Assembly: GCA_001970955.1 (NCBI GenBank)
Contig: MPUH01000252.1
Span: 1 to 64,000, forward strand
Direction of reading: 5' to 3'
Length of the DNA: 64,000 bases
Origin: Stentor coeruleus
Taxonomy: Eukaryota; Ciliophora; Heterotrichea; Heterotrichida; Stentoridae
Shown piece by piece: positions 44,007 through 53,799 of this stretch. The notes beneath the pieces are model-generated. The model was given only the letters and a program-made list of their open reading frames with translations. It did not search any database and had not been told where the DNA came from. The position numbers were made by a program, and so were the translations under genes. The stretch's first letter is position 1, and the number at the start of each line of letters is the position of its first letter.

Positions 44007-45116
44007 ATGGTTGATTTTAGATCAGACAGATATACACTAGAAAGTCTACTTGGAGAAGGAAACTTCGGTTCAGTATACAAAGCACTTGACAAAAAAACTG
44101 ATACTTTCGTTGCGATCAAAATAGAAAAATCTCAGAAAATATCGCAAATCGACATAGAAATCGAGGTCCTGCAGCATGTCAGTGGTGAAGAAGGTTTTCC
44201 AAAGCTAATAGACTTTGGTAAATATGGAGATAAATCCTATGTTGTGATGTCTCTTCTGGGACAGAACTTACAAAAAAAAATTCAAAGCATTCGCAAAATC
44301 ATCAATGTCGAGACTGTACTTGACATAGGACTCCAATGTTTACAACGTATAAAAACCCTTCATGAATGCTATTATTTGCATAGGGACTTAAAACCACAAC
44401 AGTATCTTATAGATGACGATTTACATGTTTTCTTAGTTGATTTTGGTTTGTGTAAAAAGTTCATGAATAGTAAACTTATGATCCATATACCATATACTGA
44501 TAACAGACCTTTTGTTGGTACAGCTAATTATGCCTCATTAAACACACATTTGGGTATTCAGCAAAGCAGAAGAGATGATTTGGAATCATTTTGTTACATA
44601 CTTTCTTATCTGCTTAATGGTAAACTCCCTTGGGTCCCAGTTGAAAAGACTAAATATGATGAGAAAACTATAAAGAAAATGAAAGCTTCAATTACCCCTT
44701 CTAATCTTTTTTCAAGCGCCAGTTTAGTTCAATTATTTGTATATGTCAAAAGTTTGTCATTTGAAAAAGCTCCTGATTATCAGTATTTATTTGAACTGAT
44801 TAACCAAGCTTTGTTTGAAGAAAAGTCAAGTTCGATGAGTATTTTTACAGTTGATTGTTCTACAAATAGTAGATCTTCTAAGAAATTGAAGAAAAAAAGA
44901 TCAAGGAAACGAACAATTGTTAATTGCAGATTTAAAAGAAGTAATTTCTGCAGATCATTGGATAATATAAATATATCAATTGATGATTCTGATAGGACTA
45001 CAGTTTGTGATCAACTGCCAGAGTTTAAAGATAGAAATATATTTAGGAAGGTAATGTTGAAGGCGGCAGCAGAAAATCCGCAAGTACAGGAGAAGCTTAA
45101 TTGTTGTGTTATGTAA
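44007..45116 (+). CDS. CK1-type kinase with altered catalytic loop and CaaX
   Basis: A single exon of 369 residues. The kinase domain, about 8-280, has Gly loop GEGNFGSV (16-23), K38 and DFG (145-147), followed by the CK1-type GTANYASLNTH. The catalytic loop reads HRDLKPQQ (125-132). The Asn that binds Mg in nearly all kinases is Gln here, so activity may be reduced or use another mode. The tail has a strongly basic block (KKLKKKRSRKR). It ends CCVM, a CaaX prenylation motif preceded by Asn, suggesting membrane attachment as in other lipid-anchored CK1s. Confidence 0.88.
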   Translation: MVDFRSDRYTLESLLGEGNFGSVYKALDKKTDTFVAIKIEKSQKISQIDIEIEVLQHVSGEEGFPKLIDFGKYGDKSYVVMSLLGQNLQKKIQSIRKIINVETVLDIGLQCLQRIKTLHECYYLHRDLKPQQYLIDDDLHVFLVDFGLCKKFMNSKLMIHIPYTDNRPFVGTANYASLNTHLGIQQSRRDDLESFCYILSYLLNGKLPWVPVEKTKYDEKTIKKMKASITPSNLFSSASLVQLFVYVKSLSFEKAPDYQYLFELINQALFEEKSSSMSIFTVDCSTNSRSSKKLKKKRSRKRTIVNCRFKRSNFCRSLDNINISIDDSDRTTVCDQLPEFKDRNIFRKVMLKAAAENPQVQEKLNCCVM

Positions 45117-45160
45117 AGAAAATTAATAAATGTGTTTTCATGTAATAAATAACAGTGACT

Positions 45161-46666
45161 TTAAATTTTGTTAAACGTCGCAGTATCAGATGCTACAAAA
45201 TTCCCGCTCTCCATCATAATCCTACCCCGTTCCATAATCAATTGATCTTTTTCCTGAAGTATCTTCCACATTTCCATCAACTCAAGTTCTTTCCTAAAAA
45301 GATATTCTTCCTTATTTTCCCCAACATGCTGACTACTTAAAAAACTCATCCTCTCTGAATCTCTCATTTTTGCCGTTTCGTTCTTATCATAAAAAAACTG
45401 AGACTCAGGCTTAAAAAAAGGATTTGAAAAAACTGAAGTCCTTCTAAACTTAAATTCCAAATCTTTTTCTATAATTTCCTCTTCTTTATCCTTAAGCATC
45501 TCTTTAAATTCTAACAACTCCAAATGTTTCCTTCTTAATTTCGCTTCTTTTTTCGCAACCTCTTCACATTTATCAGCAAGAACCAAATCAGATTTTTCTT
45601 CTGCTAATAATTTTATATGCCTACTAATTTTCGCTTCATCCTGAGCCACTTTTTTTTCCCTTTTTACAACTTCTTCATGTCTTTCTTTTATATCTTTTCT
45701 TATCCTATCTTCAAAACCTATATTTTCTTGCCATAAATGATGGGTTTTCTTATTTTTCAAAGCTTTGTCTACAAAACTCCAAACTAAATTCTTACACCAT
45801 TCATAAGTTACATTTTTTTCTAGTATTTTTGTTTTTTCCTGATGTTTGGAAGTTTGTTTTTTAAGTTTTTCTTCTGTGAGTTGTAAAGATTTTTCTTTTT
45901 TTTTCAGTTCGTTTTGTTTGTTTTCTATATCTTTTTGTTGTTTAAACAGAAAAGCTTCTTTGATTTTTAGTTCTTCTGCTATTTTAGAAAGTTCTTGTGA
46001 TTTAAGCCTTAGTTCGGTTTCTAATTGGCTTAGTTCAAGTTGGTTTTGGTTTGTTTTTCCTATAGGTGAATATTCGTTTTCTGGGTTTCTAGCTGATTTG
46101 CTGCCGATTTTGTTGGTATTTTCGAAAATGATTTTCTTTTTGACGAATTCAAGTTCGTCGTTATAAGTTTTTTCTTTAGGTTTTTGTATTGGGTTTGAAG
46201 ATTTGCTTTTATGTAAAGTGTCGCGTTCTTTGGATCTCATAAAACGCAGTTTAGTTGTTATAGACTTTTCTAGGGAATTGAGCTTTTTTTCTTTAGACTC
46301 AAGTTTTTTGACCTGTTCTTGAATTTCTTCAGACTTTTGCGCCACTTTTTTCAGGACCATTGTCGCGGCATAAGACTTTTTGTCCCGTAATTTCGAACGG
46401 AGAAAGTCTTGAAAGCTTTTAAACTCTTGAAGACTTGCTTGAGAAGCTTTTATTGTTGTGGCTGATAAGTCTATTGTGCTATCGTTATATAGTAAAATAT
46501 TTTGTTCTGAATTACCAAATTCAACTGATTTATTTAAAGCAAAGTTAGGACTATCAATATCTTGTTGCTTTTCTTTTTCCTTTTGTCTGGATATGAACTT
46601 TTCTACTCTTTCTTGTAAACTGAATGTAGGACTTGATTGCTTATTGCTATACTTTTTGGATTTCAT
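45161..46666 (-). CDS. Long coiled-coil protein
   Basis: About 501 residues from the ATG at 46666; an upstream TTG in frame is not taken as a start. Residues about 100-440 are almost pure coiled coil (ELSKIAEELKIKEAFLFKQQ, KKQTSKHQEKTK). A single globular-looking insert WCKNLVWSFVDKALKN lies near 290. The tail is rich in M and E. It converges on the CK1 gene with 44 bp between stops, and its start lies 43 bp from the divergent aminopeptidase start. The function is unknown. Confidence 0.75.
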   Translation of the reverse strand: MKSKKYSNKQSSPTFSLQERVEKFISRQKEKEKQQDIDSPNFALNKSVEFGNSEQNILLYNDSTIDLSATTIKASQASLQEFKSFQDFLRSKLRDKKSYAATMVLKKVAQKSEEIQEQVKKLESKEKKLNSLEKSITTKLRFMRSKERDTLHKSKSSNPIQKPKEKTYNDELEFVKKKIIFENTNKIGSKSARNPENEYSPIGKTNQNQLELSQLETELRLKSQELSKIAEELKIKEAFLFKQQKDIENKQNELKKKEKSLQLTEEKLKKQTSKHQEKTKILEKNVTYEWCKNLVWSFVDKALKNKKTHHLWQENIGFEDRIRKDIKERHEEVVKREKKVAQDEAKISRHIKLLAEEKSDLVLADKCEEVAKKEAKLRRKHLELLEFKEMLKDKEEEIIEKDLEFKFRRTSVFSNPFFKPESQFFYDKNETAKMRDSERMSFLSSQHVGENKEEYLFRKELELMEMWKILQEKDQLIMERGRIMMESGNFVASDTATFNKI

Positions 46667-46709
46667 ATTAATACCAATATCTACACACAAATGCTTATAG
46701 GAGTTATAA
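46667..46709. promoter_or_regulatory. 43-bp divergent promoter
   Basis: The whole interval between the coiled-coil start (minus) and the aminopeptidase start (plus). A TTATAA box sits immediately before the plus-strand ATG. The interval must supply both core promoters unless they extend into coding DNA. Confidence 0.45.
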
Positions 46710-49331
46710 ATGGCAGACCAAGGATCGCAATATGAATTGACGCAGAAAGAAGCTGCACTCCGGTCAACAATTGTTTCTGATGTTTGCTATGATTTGAGAA
46801 TCACTTTAACTAAACAAGAGTCTTATGCTGGCAGACTTATAGTTTCATTAAAATCTTCTGATGCATGCAAATCAATCTGGCTAGACTTTCGAGGATCAAA
46901 AGTTTCAACCGTCACCATAAACGGTACACCTTCCGAAGTGATTCACAAAAACTCTCGAGTCTACCTCCCATCTCTTCTCCAAGGTGAAAACATCATTGAA
47001 ATCAACTTCTCCAACAAATATTCTCGTGATGGTCTAGGTCTTCATTATTACAAAGACCCTGAAGATGATGAAGTTTACCTATACACTCAATTTGAACCAT
47101 TTTCAGCCAATAGAATGTTTCCTTGTTTTGATCAACCAGATATAAAAGCAACATGGGATTTGATAGTAAAAGCTCCAATATCATGGAAAATTATATCTAA
47201 TGAAAATGCTATAAAAATAGTTCAAGAATATGAAAGAGAAATGCCTATTATTGAAGATTATGTAGAAGAAGAGGCAACACAGGTTCATGTTTTCCCTGGG
47301 AAATATCGTATAAGTTCTTATCTTTATGCTTTATGTGCAGGAAATTATGTAGAACATAGATTTGATGATAATGATGTGAATATCCCAATGGGTTTGTATT
47401 GTAGGAAGTCTATGAATAAATACCTTGTGCCTGAAAGATATTTTACTTGGACTGTAGAAGGGCATAAGTTTTATAGAAGTTTCTTTGACTACCCATATCC
47501 GTTTAGCAAATATGATCAGGTGTTTGTAGCTGAGTTCAACTTTGGAGCTATGGAAAATGTGGGTTGCGTGATTTATAGAGACCAGTATATGTTTAAAGAT
47601 CCACCTTCAGATATCCAACTTCACAGAGTTTGTAATACTTTCCTTCATGAAATGGCGCATATGTGGTTCGGTAATCTTGTGACAATGAAATGGTGGGACG
47701 ATCTTTGGTTAAATGAAAGCTTTGCAACATTCATGTCTTCTTTAGCTATCGACACTCAATTAAAAAACCGTTTCCCTGACGCTTGGAGGCACTTTTTAGG
47801 ATCTAAAGGCTGGGGTTATGCAACAGACCAACTTTCAACAACACATCCAATAAGTACTCCAGTAAAAACAACAACAGAAACTGAGACTAACTTTGATGGA
47901 ATCTCATATTCAAAAGGTTCAGCAGTGTTAAAACAATTATACTTTTTAGTTGGTCCTAATGTATTTCAAACAGCTATGGGAAGGTATATGAAAAGATTCC
48001 AATTTTCAAATGCAGAATTTGCTGATTTGATAAAATTCATTGGTGCTGCATCATTTGAAACTGGAGGTGTTTTGGATATTAATAACTGGGCAAGTAGTTG
48101 GATTAAAACCGCAGGACTTAATGAGTTAGAGCCAGTTTTGGATGTACATGATGGAAAATTGAGATCTTTGGTTATTAAGCAGACTGCTTCACTTGAAGCG
48201 CATCCAACTCTTCGTAATCATGCAATAAAAGTAGAAGCTTTTGATAAGAATATGCAAACATTGAAAAAAACTACAGTTCAGGTACTGGGGCAAGGAGAAA
48301 CTGTAGTTGATGATTTTAATGGCCTTGAAGTTGCTGTTCTTATACTGAATGCTGAAGACTGGGGATACTGTAAAATAAGAATTGATGATGCATCTTTATC
48401 AAACCTTAAAGATAACTTGCATAAAGTCCAAGATACTTTAACAAGACAATTGGTATACAGAGCTCTTTTTGATATGGTCCGCGATACTAAACTATCAGGT
48501 GTTGAGTTCTTAGAGTTTATAATCAAACAGTTTCCTCTTGAAAATCATTCAGGTCTTGCAAGCTATACTTTAGATATCGCATCAGTAGTTCTTGGCAATT
48601 ACATCCCAACATGTCCAACAAAAGATTCCATCGCCCATAGTATGTTTACAATAGTCCTCGATAAAATCAAAAGCGAAATTCCAAAAGAAGACTCTTTAAT
48701 TTATCAAAAAAGTCTTATTTCTTTCATATACCATCCTGATGATATAAAAACAGCTGTTTCTTGGATTGAAGCTAATGATACTGGAGTCCCTGGGTTTATC
48801 ATATATCAACTAGGTCGTTGGGATATCATAAAAAAATTCTCATCTATATCCGCTGAAGCTAATACTCTAGTCCAAAAAGAACATGAAAAAGATCATTCTG
48901 ATACTGGAAAATTAGCTAAATTATATTGTGAATCAGCTTATCCTGTAGCTGAAAATAAAGCTAGAGTATGGGAAGATATAATTACATCAGGAGAAAAGTT
49001 TAGTAGATATGAAAGGGAAAATATAATGGGTGGGTTTAATAATGCAAGACAAAATGAAATTATGAGCCAATATGGGGATTTGTTTTTTGATAATGTGCTT
49101 AAGGTTGTTGGGGAAAGAGATAAAGAGTTTTATATTGATTATTGTGAATATCTAATTCCTCGGTATATGGATGAAGGATGGGTTGTGGAAAAACTTGAGG
49201 AAGTTGTGGCAAGACTACCTGAGAATAAGTTTGAGGTTACGAGGAATTTTAAAGAAGCTATGGATATGTATAGGAGGATCAAAAGAGCTAAAGAGTGTTC
49301 ACAGAGATATATTGATTCAAAGACTAATTAG
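46710..49331 (+). CDS. M1 aminopeptidase, puromycin-sensitive type
   Basis: A single exon of 873 residues, the usual length for cytosolic M1 enzymes. The exopeptidase motif GAMEN is at 279-283 and the zinc site HEMAH at 313-317, with the third ligand Glu in NESFA at about 336. The substrate block WWDDLWLNESFA is intact. The C-terminal helical ERAP-like domain covers about 530-860. There is no signal peptide, fitting a cytosolic enzyme that trims peptides after proteasome digestion. The join at 49355 lies in the 3' flank and only touches the last codons in its left copy. Confidence 0.95.
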   Translation: MADQGSQYELTQKEAALRSTIVSDVCYDLRITLTKQESYAGRLIVSLKSSDACKSIWLDFRGSKVSTVTINGTPSEVIHKNSRVYLPSLLQGENIIEINFSNKYSRDGLGLHYYKDPEDDEVYLYTQFEPFSANRMFPCFDQPDIKATWDLIVKAPISWKIISNENAIKIVQEYEREMPIIEDYVEEEATQVHVFPGKYRISSYLYALCAGNYVEHRFDDNDVNIPMGLYCRKSMNKYLVPERYFTWTVEGHKFYRSFFDYPYPFSKYDQVFVAEFNFGAMENVGCVIYRDQYMFKDPPSDIQLHRVCNTFLHEMAHMWFGNLVTMKWWDDLWLNESFATFMSSLAIDTQLKNRFPDAWRHFLGSKGWGYATDQLSTTHPISTPVKTTTETETNFDGISYSKGSAVLKQLYFLVGPNVFQTAMGRYMKRFQFSNAEFADLIKFIGAASFETGGVLDINNWASSWIKTAGLNELEPVLDVHDGKLRSLVIKQTASLEAHPTLRNHAIKVEAFDKNMQTLKKTTVQVLGQGETVVDDFNGLEVAVLILNAEDWGYCKIRIDDASLSNLKDNLHKVQDTLTRQLVYRALFDMVRDTKLSGVEFLEFIIKQFPLENHSGLASYTLDIASVVLGNYIPTCPTKDSIAHSMFTIVLDKIKSEIPKEDSLIYQKSLISFIYHPDDIKTAVSWIEANDTGVPGFIIYQLGRWDIIKKFSSISAEANTLVQKEHEKDHSDTGKLAKLYCESAYPVAENKARVWEDIITSGEKFSRYERENIMGGFNNARQNEIMSQYGDLFFDNVLKVVGERDKEFYIDYCEYLIPRYMDEGWVVEKLEEVVARLPENKFEVTRNFKEAMDMYRRIKRAKECSQRYIDSKTN

Positions 49332-49405
49332 ATAGTTTAAGGATTATTAGGATTNAGATATATTGATTCAAAGACTAATTAGATAGTTTAAGGATTATTA
49401 GGATT
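49305..49405. repeat. Duplicated contig overlap around n at 49355
   Basis: Bases 49305-49354 and 49356-49405 are identical 50-bp copies. The left copy contains the last codons and TAG of the aminopeptidase; the right copy is the same DNA repeated. Confidence 0.9.
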
Positions 49406-49641
49406 TAGGGGATAAAAGAAAAATTTTGTTTATATTTAAAGCTAGAATTTATATGCCTTTTATAAGTTTAAGCTTAAGAAAGGTATTTTTTTATTATAAG
49501 CAAAATATTTTAGAAGCAAGTTAAGTTTTTGGTTTGTTTATGCTTTCTATGCTTTTTATCATTCATTTTTGACTTGAAGTAAAAAATACTTAAACCATGT
49601 TCTTATTGTTGAACTCTTCCATTTTTTTGGCGAATAATAAA
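49332..49641. other. Short spacer with contig join
   Basis: 310 bp between the aminopeptidase stop and the protease start. It includes the duplicated overlap; the rest is AT-rich with no recognised element. Confidence 0.5.
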
Positions 49642-50745
49642 ATGAAAGCTTTAGCCTGTGTTCTCATCTTGGGTCTGGCCTTGGGTATTGTTGATATCAA
49701 TCTCAATCCAATCCACACGACGCCTGAAGAGCATTATGCTTTCTTCATGAACCAAAAGCTTAGAACTCATCTTAGAGCGTCAAGCATTTATGTCCCAGTC
49801 AATAACTATGAAGATGCTCAATACTATGGCCCAGTTTCCATAGGTACTCCTCCTCAGAACTTTGAAGTTGTATTCGACACCGGAAGCTCAAACCTTTGGG
49901 TACCATCGAAATCTTGTACTTCAATCTCCTGCTTTACTCACAACACCTACAACTCAGCCAAATCATCAACATACGTGAAAAATGGACAATCTTTCGTCAT
50001 TGAATATGGTTCAGGTGGAGTTAAAGGCTTCCTTTCTCAAGATACTGTAACTTGGGGTGGGGCAAAAATTGTCAATCAAGTCTTTGGAGAAGTGACTTCC
50101 GAACAAGGGACAAGCTTTGCTGTTGCTAAATTCGATGGAATCCTTGGTATGGCATGGCAAACAATTTCTGTAGACAATGTAACCCCAGTATTCCAAAATC
50201 TTTTTTCTCAAGGAACTGTTAGCCAAAATAGTTTTGCTTTTTATTTGACCAGAAATATTGGCCAAGCAGGGAGTACTTTGACTTTAGGAGGTTATAATTC
50301 AACATTATCGAAAAATGATTGGAATCAAGTCCCATTGATTGCTGAAGACTATTGGAGAATTGGTATTAATGGAATCACTGTTGGAACTAAAGCTGTTGCT
50401 GTTTCAAATATTAGAGGTATTGTTGACTCTGGTACTTCATTACTTGTTGGAGATACTACACTTGTTAATGATATTAATGCACTTATTGGAACTGTTAATA
50501 AAGATTGTTCGAATTTGAAATCTTTACCAACTGTGACTCTTAATATCAATGGGCAAAACTATGCATTATTACCTACTGATTATGTTCTGCAGATTTCTTC
50601 TACTCAGTGCATTAATGGGTTTATGGGTGATGCTTTCCCATCTCAGTTAGCTAATACTTTGATACTTGGAGACTTGTTTATCAGAAAATTCTATACACTT
50701 TTTGATTTCGGAAGCAAGTCTGTTTCTTTTGCCACTGCTCTTTAA
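49642..50745 (+). CDS. Pepsin/cathepsin D-type aspartic protease
   Basis: The ATG at 49642 is chosen because it gives a clean signal peptide (MKALACVLILGLALGIV); an in-frame ATG at 49597 would add 15 residues before it. The protein is 367 residues. A short propeptide precedes the mature start (YVPVNNYEDAQYYGPVSIGTPP). The two catalytic motifs are DTGSSNLW and DSGTSLLV, and flap YGSGG is present. No plant-type saposin insert. The expected place is the food vacuole or lysosome, where such enzymes digest ingested protein. Codons are more even than in neighbouring genes, suggesting high expression. Confidence 0.95.
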   Translation: MKALACVLILGLALGIVDINLNPIHTTPEEHYAFFMNQKLRTHLRASSIYVPVNNYEDAQYYGPVSIGTPPQNFEVVFDTGSSNLWVPSKSCTSISCFTHNTYNSAKSSTYVKNGQSFVIEYGSGGVKGFLSQDTVTWGGAKIVNQVFGEVTSEQGTSFAVAKFDGILGMAWQTISVDNVTPVFQNLFSQGTVSQNSFAFYLTRNIGQAGSTLTLGGYNSTLSKNDWNQVPLIAEDYWRIGINGITVGTKAVAVSNIRGIVDSGTSLLVGDTTLVNDINALIGTVNKDCSNLKSLPTVTLNINGQNYALLPTDYVLQISSTQCINGFMGDAFPSQLANTLILGDLFIRKFYTLFDFGSKSVSFATAL

Positions 50746-50827
50746 GTAGATAGGTTATTAACTTTCTTAGAGTATTTATGATGTGTTTTATTATTACTGG
50801 TAAAAAATATTAACATAACTAATTATG

Positions 50828-52801
50828 CTATTGATTAGAATCAGTCATATTTCTCAAATCCTCTATCAAAGCTTCTGAGTTTTTATCAGGGCTATCCCCT
50901 TTTATATTCACTTCTTCATCTAAATTATCTTCTGACATGCTTTCCATTTCATCTTTTGAAAGCATAACTTTTTCAGCTTCTCCAACAATAACTCCATTTT
51001 CCCAATATCCAATAACACTTTTTCCTGTAGCCCAAATGAAACTTCCATATCCTTTAATATTCCCATTATCAAAATCCCCTTTATAAACTCTTCCATCTAA
51101 AAATTTCAACTTCCCTTTTCCATGTTGTTTGCCTTGTTTCCAACTTCCATAATAAATAGCTTCAGAAGTTTTAAGATATCCAATACCAGAATAAACATTA
51201 TTTTTGAAATCCCCAGCATAAAATGATGTGCCTTTTGTTTTAGTTCCAAATCCTGATTTTTCTCCATTAGACCAATATCCAATATATATGCTGTGCATAT
51301 TAATTTCTCTACCAATCCCATCTTTTTTATTGTTTATAAAATATCCTTCATAAACTTCACGTTTCCTCAAATAAATCCCCCTCCCATGCATCATCCCTAT
51401 TTTATTAGTTTCACCAAAATACAGCTCTTTATCCCCGATTTCAATCCAGTTTCCTTGCATTTCTGTATTGTCAGGTACTAAAATATCAGGATCATAATAA
51501 TCGAATTTTCCTTGTTCTTTACGTTTTTCCCATATTTTTGTATATTCATTCATGTTATCTCCAAGTTTTACTGTATTAAGCACTTTACTAACATTAAAAC
51601 AGTCTTGTTTTTTATCAAGCGCACGGGGGAATTTCTGTATCTCAACTCTTTTTTGAACATCTTTTAATATTTTATCCTCAACCCGTTTTTTTATCCTACT
51701 TTCTTTTTCCAAATTGTTTTCTATTGCATGGCAATGGTCTATAGCATGATGAATATTCAGCAAATACTTAAATTTCAACTCATCTTGATGATTTCCACGT
51801 CTTTTCCTCATTTCATTAACTTTTTCTTCTAATTCTTTTACACTGCCACTGATTTCATCTTTGAATAAATGTCCATTTTGACCAGAAACTTCATTTGTCA
51901 CTTCTTGAATTTTACCAGAACGCCAATATCCTTCAATTATAACTCCATTGGGTTTTGTTTCTTTACCCATACCATGAGGTCTTTCATTGTTCCAATAACC
52001 TTCATAAATTCTTCCATCAGGCCATGTCATTTTCCCTTTTCCATCTATATTACCATCAGTTAATTCTCCAATATAAACTCTTCCATCAGGCCATTTTTTG
52101 GTAGCTTCCCCTACAAGTTTGTTTCGAGCCCATCTACCTGTTAATACTGATTTATCTTTGAAGTAAAAAGATCCACTACCTGATTGTTTGTCTTGGATAA
52201 ACTCTCCTTCATAACGGCTTCCATCATTGAACTTCAAAATCCCATTACCATGCTTTTTCCCATCTTTGAACTCGCCTTGATATTCTGACTTTTCTTCTGA
52301 TATCAACGTCCCAACCCCATCAGGTAACCCATTTGCTATAAGACCTGTATATAAAGAATATGGATATTTTATACAGATTTTCCCTTCACCTTGTAAAATG
52401 TTATTATCCCATTCGCCTTCATATATATCTCCATCAGTTGTTATTAATCTTCCAAAACCTTGATAATGACCTTCACTAAAATATCCTTCATAAAAACTTC
52501 CATCGCTATGGACTAAAAACCCAGACCCATCACGTTTATAAGTTTTACTCACTTCTCCAATATAAACTGTATTATCAACATTAACTTTATTATGCTTGAT
52601 AAACTTTCTTCCTTTACCTATTTTTGTAAGGTCTAAGCTATCAAGTGATGCTAATGCTTCCATAACTTTTGGATTACGAAATGATGGAAAACGTGAACAT
52701 ATGTCAATGTAATTGGATTTTTTCAGATCAATTTTTTGCAGCTTTTGCGATTCTCTAGCAGATGTTGGCCTGCTTGTTGATTCTGAGATCTTATTTTCCA
52801 T
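50828..52801 (-). CDS. MORN-repeat protein, two arrays
   Basis: A single exon of 657 residues. About nine MORN repeats (YxGxxxxGxxxGxG) cover residues 75-300 and about six more cover 445-600. A charged helical linker (about 310-420) lies between. Typical units are YEGEWDNNILQGEGKI and YEGYWNNERPHGMGKE. MORN arrays in ciliates and other protists are cortical or membrane-associated scaffolds. No kinase (PIPK) or radial-spoke-specific domain is attached. The tail is acidic. Confidence 0.92.
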   Translation of the reverse strand: MENKISESTSRPTSARESQKLQKIDLKKSNYIDICSRFPSFRNPKVMEALASLDSLDLTKIGKGRKFIKHNKVNVDNTVYIGEVSKTYKRDGSGFLVHSDGSFYEGYFSEGHYQGFGRLITTDGDIYEGEWDNNILQGEGKICIKYPYSLYTGLIANGLPDGVGTLISEEKSEYQGEFKDGKKHGNGILKFNDGSRYEGEFIQDKQSGSGSFYFKDKSVLTGRWARNKLVGEATKKWPDGRVYIGELTDGNIDGKGKMTWPDGRIYEGYWNNERPHGMGKETKPNGVIIEGYWRSGKIQEVTNEVSGQNGHLFKDEISGSVKELEEKVNEMRKRRGNHQDELKFKYLLNIHHAIDHCHAIENNLEKESRIKKRVEDKILKDVQKRVEIQKFPRALDKKQDCFNVSKVLNTVKLGDNMNEYTKIWEKRKEQGKFDYYDPDILVPDNTEMQGNWIEIGDKELYFGETNKIGMMHGRGIYLRKREVYEGYFINNKKDGIGREINMHSIYIGYWSNGEKSGFGTKTKGTSFYAGDFKNNVYSGIGYLKTSEAIYYGSWKQGKQHGKGKLKFLDGRVYKGDFDNGNIKGYGSFIWATGKSVIGYWENGVIVGEAEKVMLSKDEMESMSEDNLDEEVNIKGDSPDKNSEALIEDLRNMTDSNQ

Positions 52802-53799
52802 TTTTTATCGGCAACACCTTTTACTATGGATTAACAATAAATTTTTTAGATAATTTTTAGTATTTAAATTTTATGTTTTAGTTTTTTTTTTGATAGGATT
52901 TTTGAAATAAGACGATGATTTATGTTGATTATTATTTTTAAGTGTTATTGATGTGGTTTATTAAGTTTGTAACATTTTTTTAGGTTTTAAATAGAAATTA
53001 TGTATTGGAGTGATTTTGATTTTTTTCAAGTAAAGGCTTGAAGATTTTTATAGGATAAATGATGATAGGTTTTTAGTTTTTAGTTAGTTTTTTTTGTTTA
53101 GGAATAAATGGCAATAAATATGATGGTTTTTAAAATTAAGCTGCTTCTTTGATGATAAAATATAAAATGTGCTAAAAGATGATAATAATATTTTGGTATG
53201 TGATGTTTTATCAGACTAGAGATGCATGATTATGTATTTTAATAATAAATATACTAATTACTTTTTATAATAAACACTAATTTTCTTTCGATATCAAAAA
53301 TTACTGTATGCACTTTATAGAAAAAACTATAAGTTAATTATCAACTTGTATACAAATATATAAAATACTAGATCTATTATATCCTTTTTAAAATACACAA
53401 ACTAACTTATTACTTCCCTTTTCTAATATATTTTTCTATAAAAATACACAAACTTTTAAACGTAAAAAATTCCTCAGTCTATTTTCTTAACCTTAAAAAC
53501 CTCACCACAATACCCAAAACAATCTCCTGAACAATCTTAAAAAAATATAAATAAACCCTTAGCTCAAAAATTTAGATAGAAAAACTATTTTGTATTCTCA
53601 TCCTCAGTCCAAGGCTTTATAATTTTTATTTGAATATAAAATTCTATCATTCAATTCTTAAGCCATATCTTTAGATGCTGATATATACAAAAAAATCGAT
53701 CAAAAAAATTCTGTAATTCATATTTATAATTAAAACCTTTATTATCAAAAGAGCTCAATAAACTGGTTTCTAAGATTAACATTTCATAAACTTTATAAA
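52802..53799. other. Divergent spacer, clear skew switch
   Basis: About 1 kb between divergent starts. Bases 52802-53160 are C-poor and 53380-53700 are G-poor, one of the clearest examples of the strand skew. No gene seen. TTTATAAA lies just before the ATG at 53800. Confidence 0.55.
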
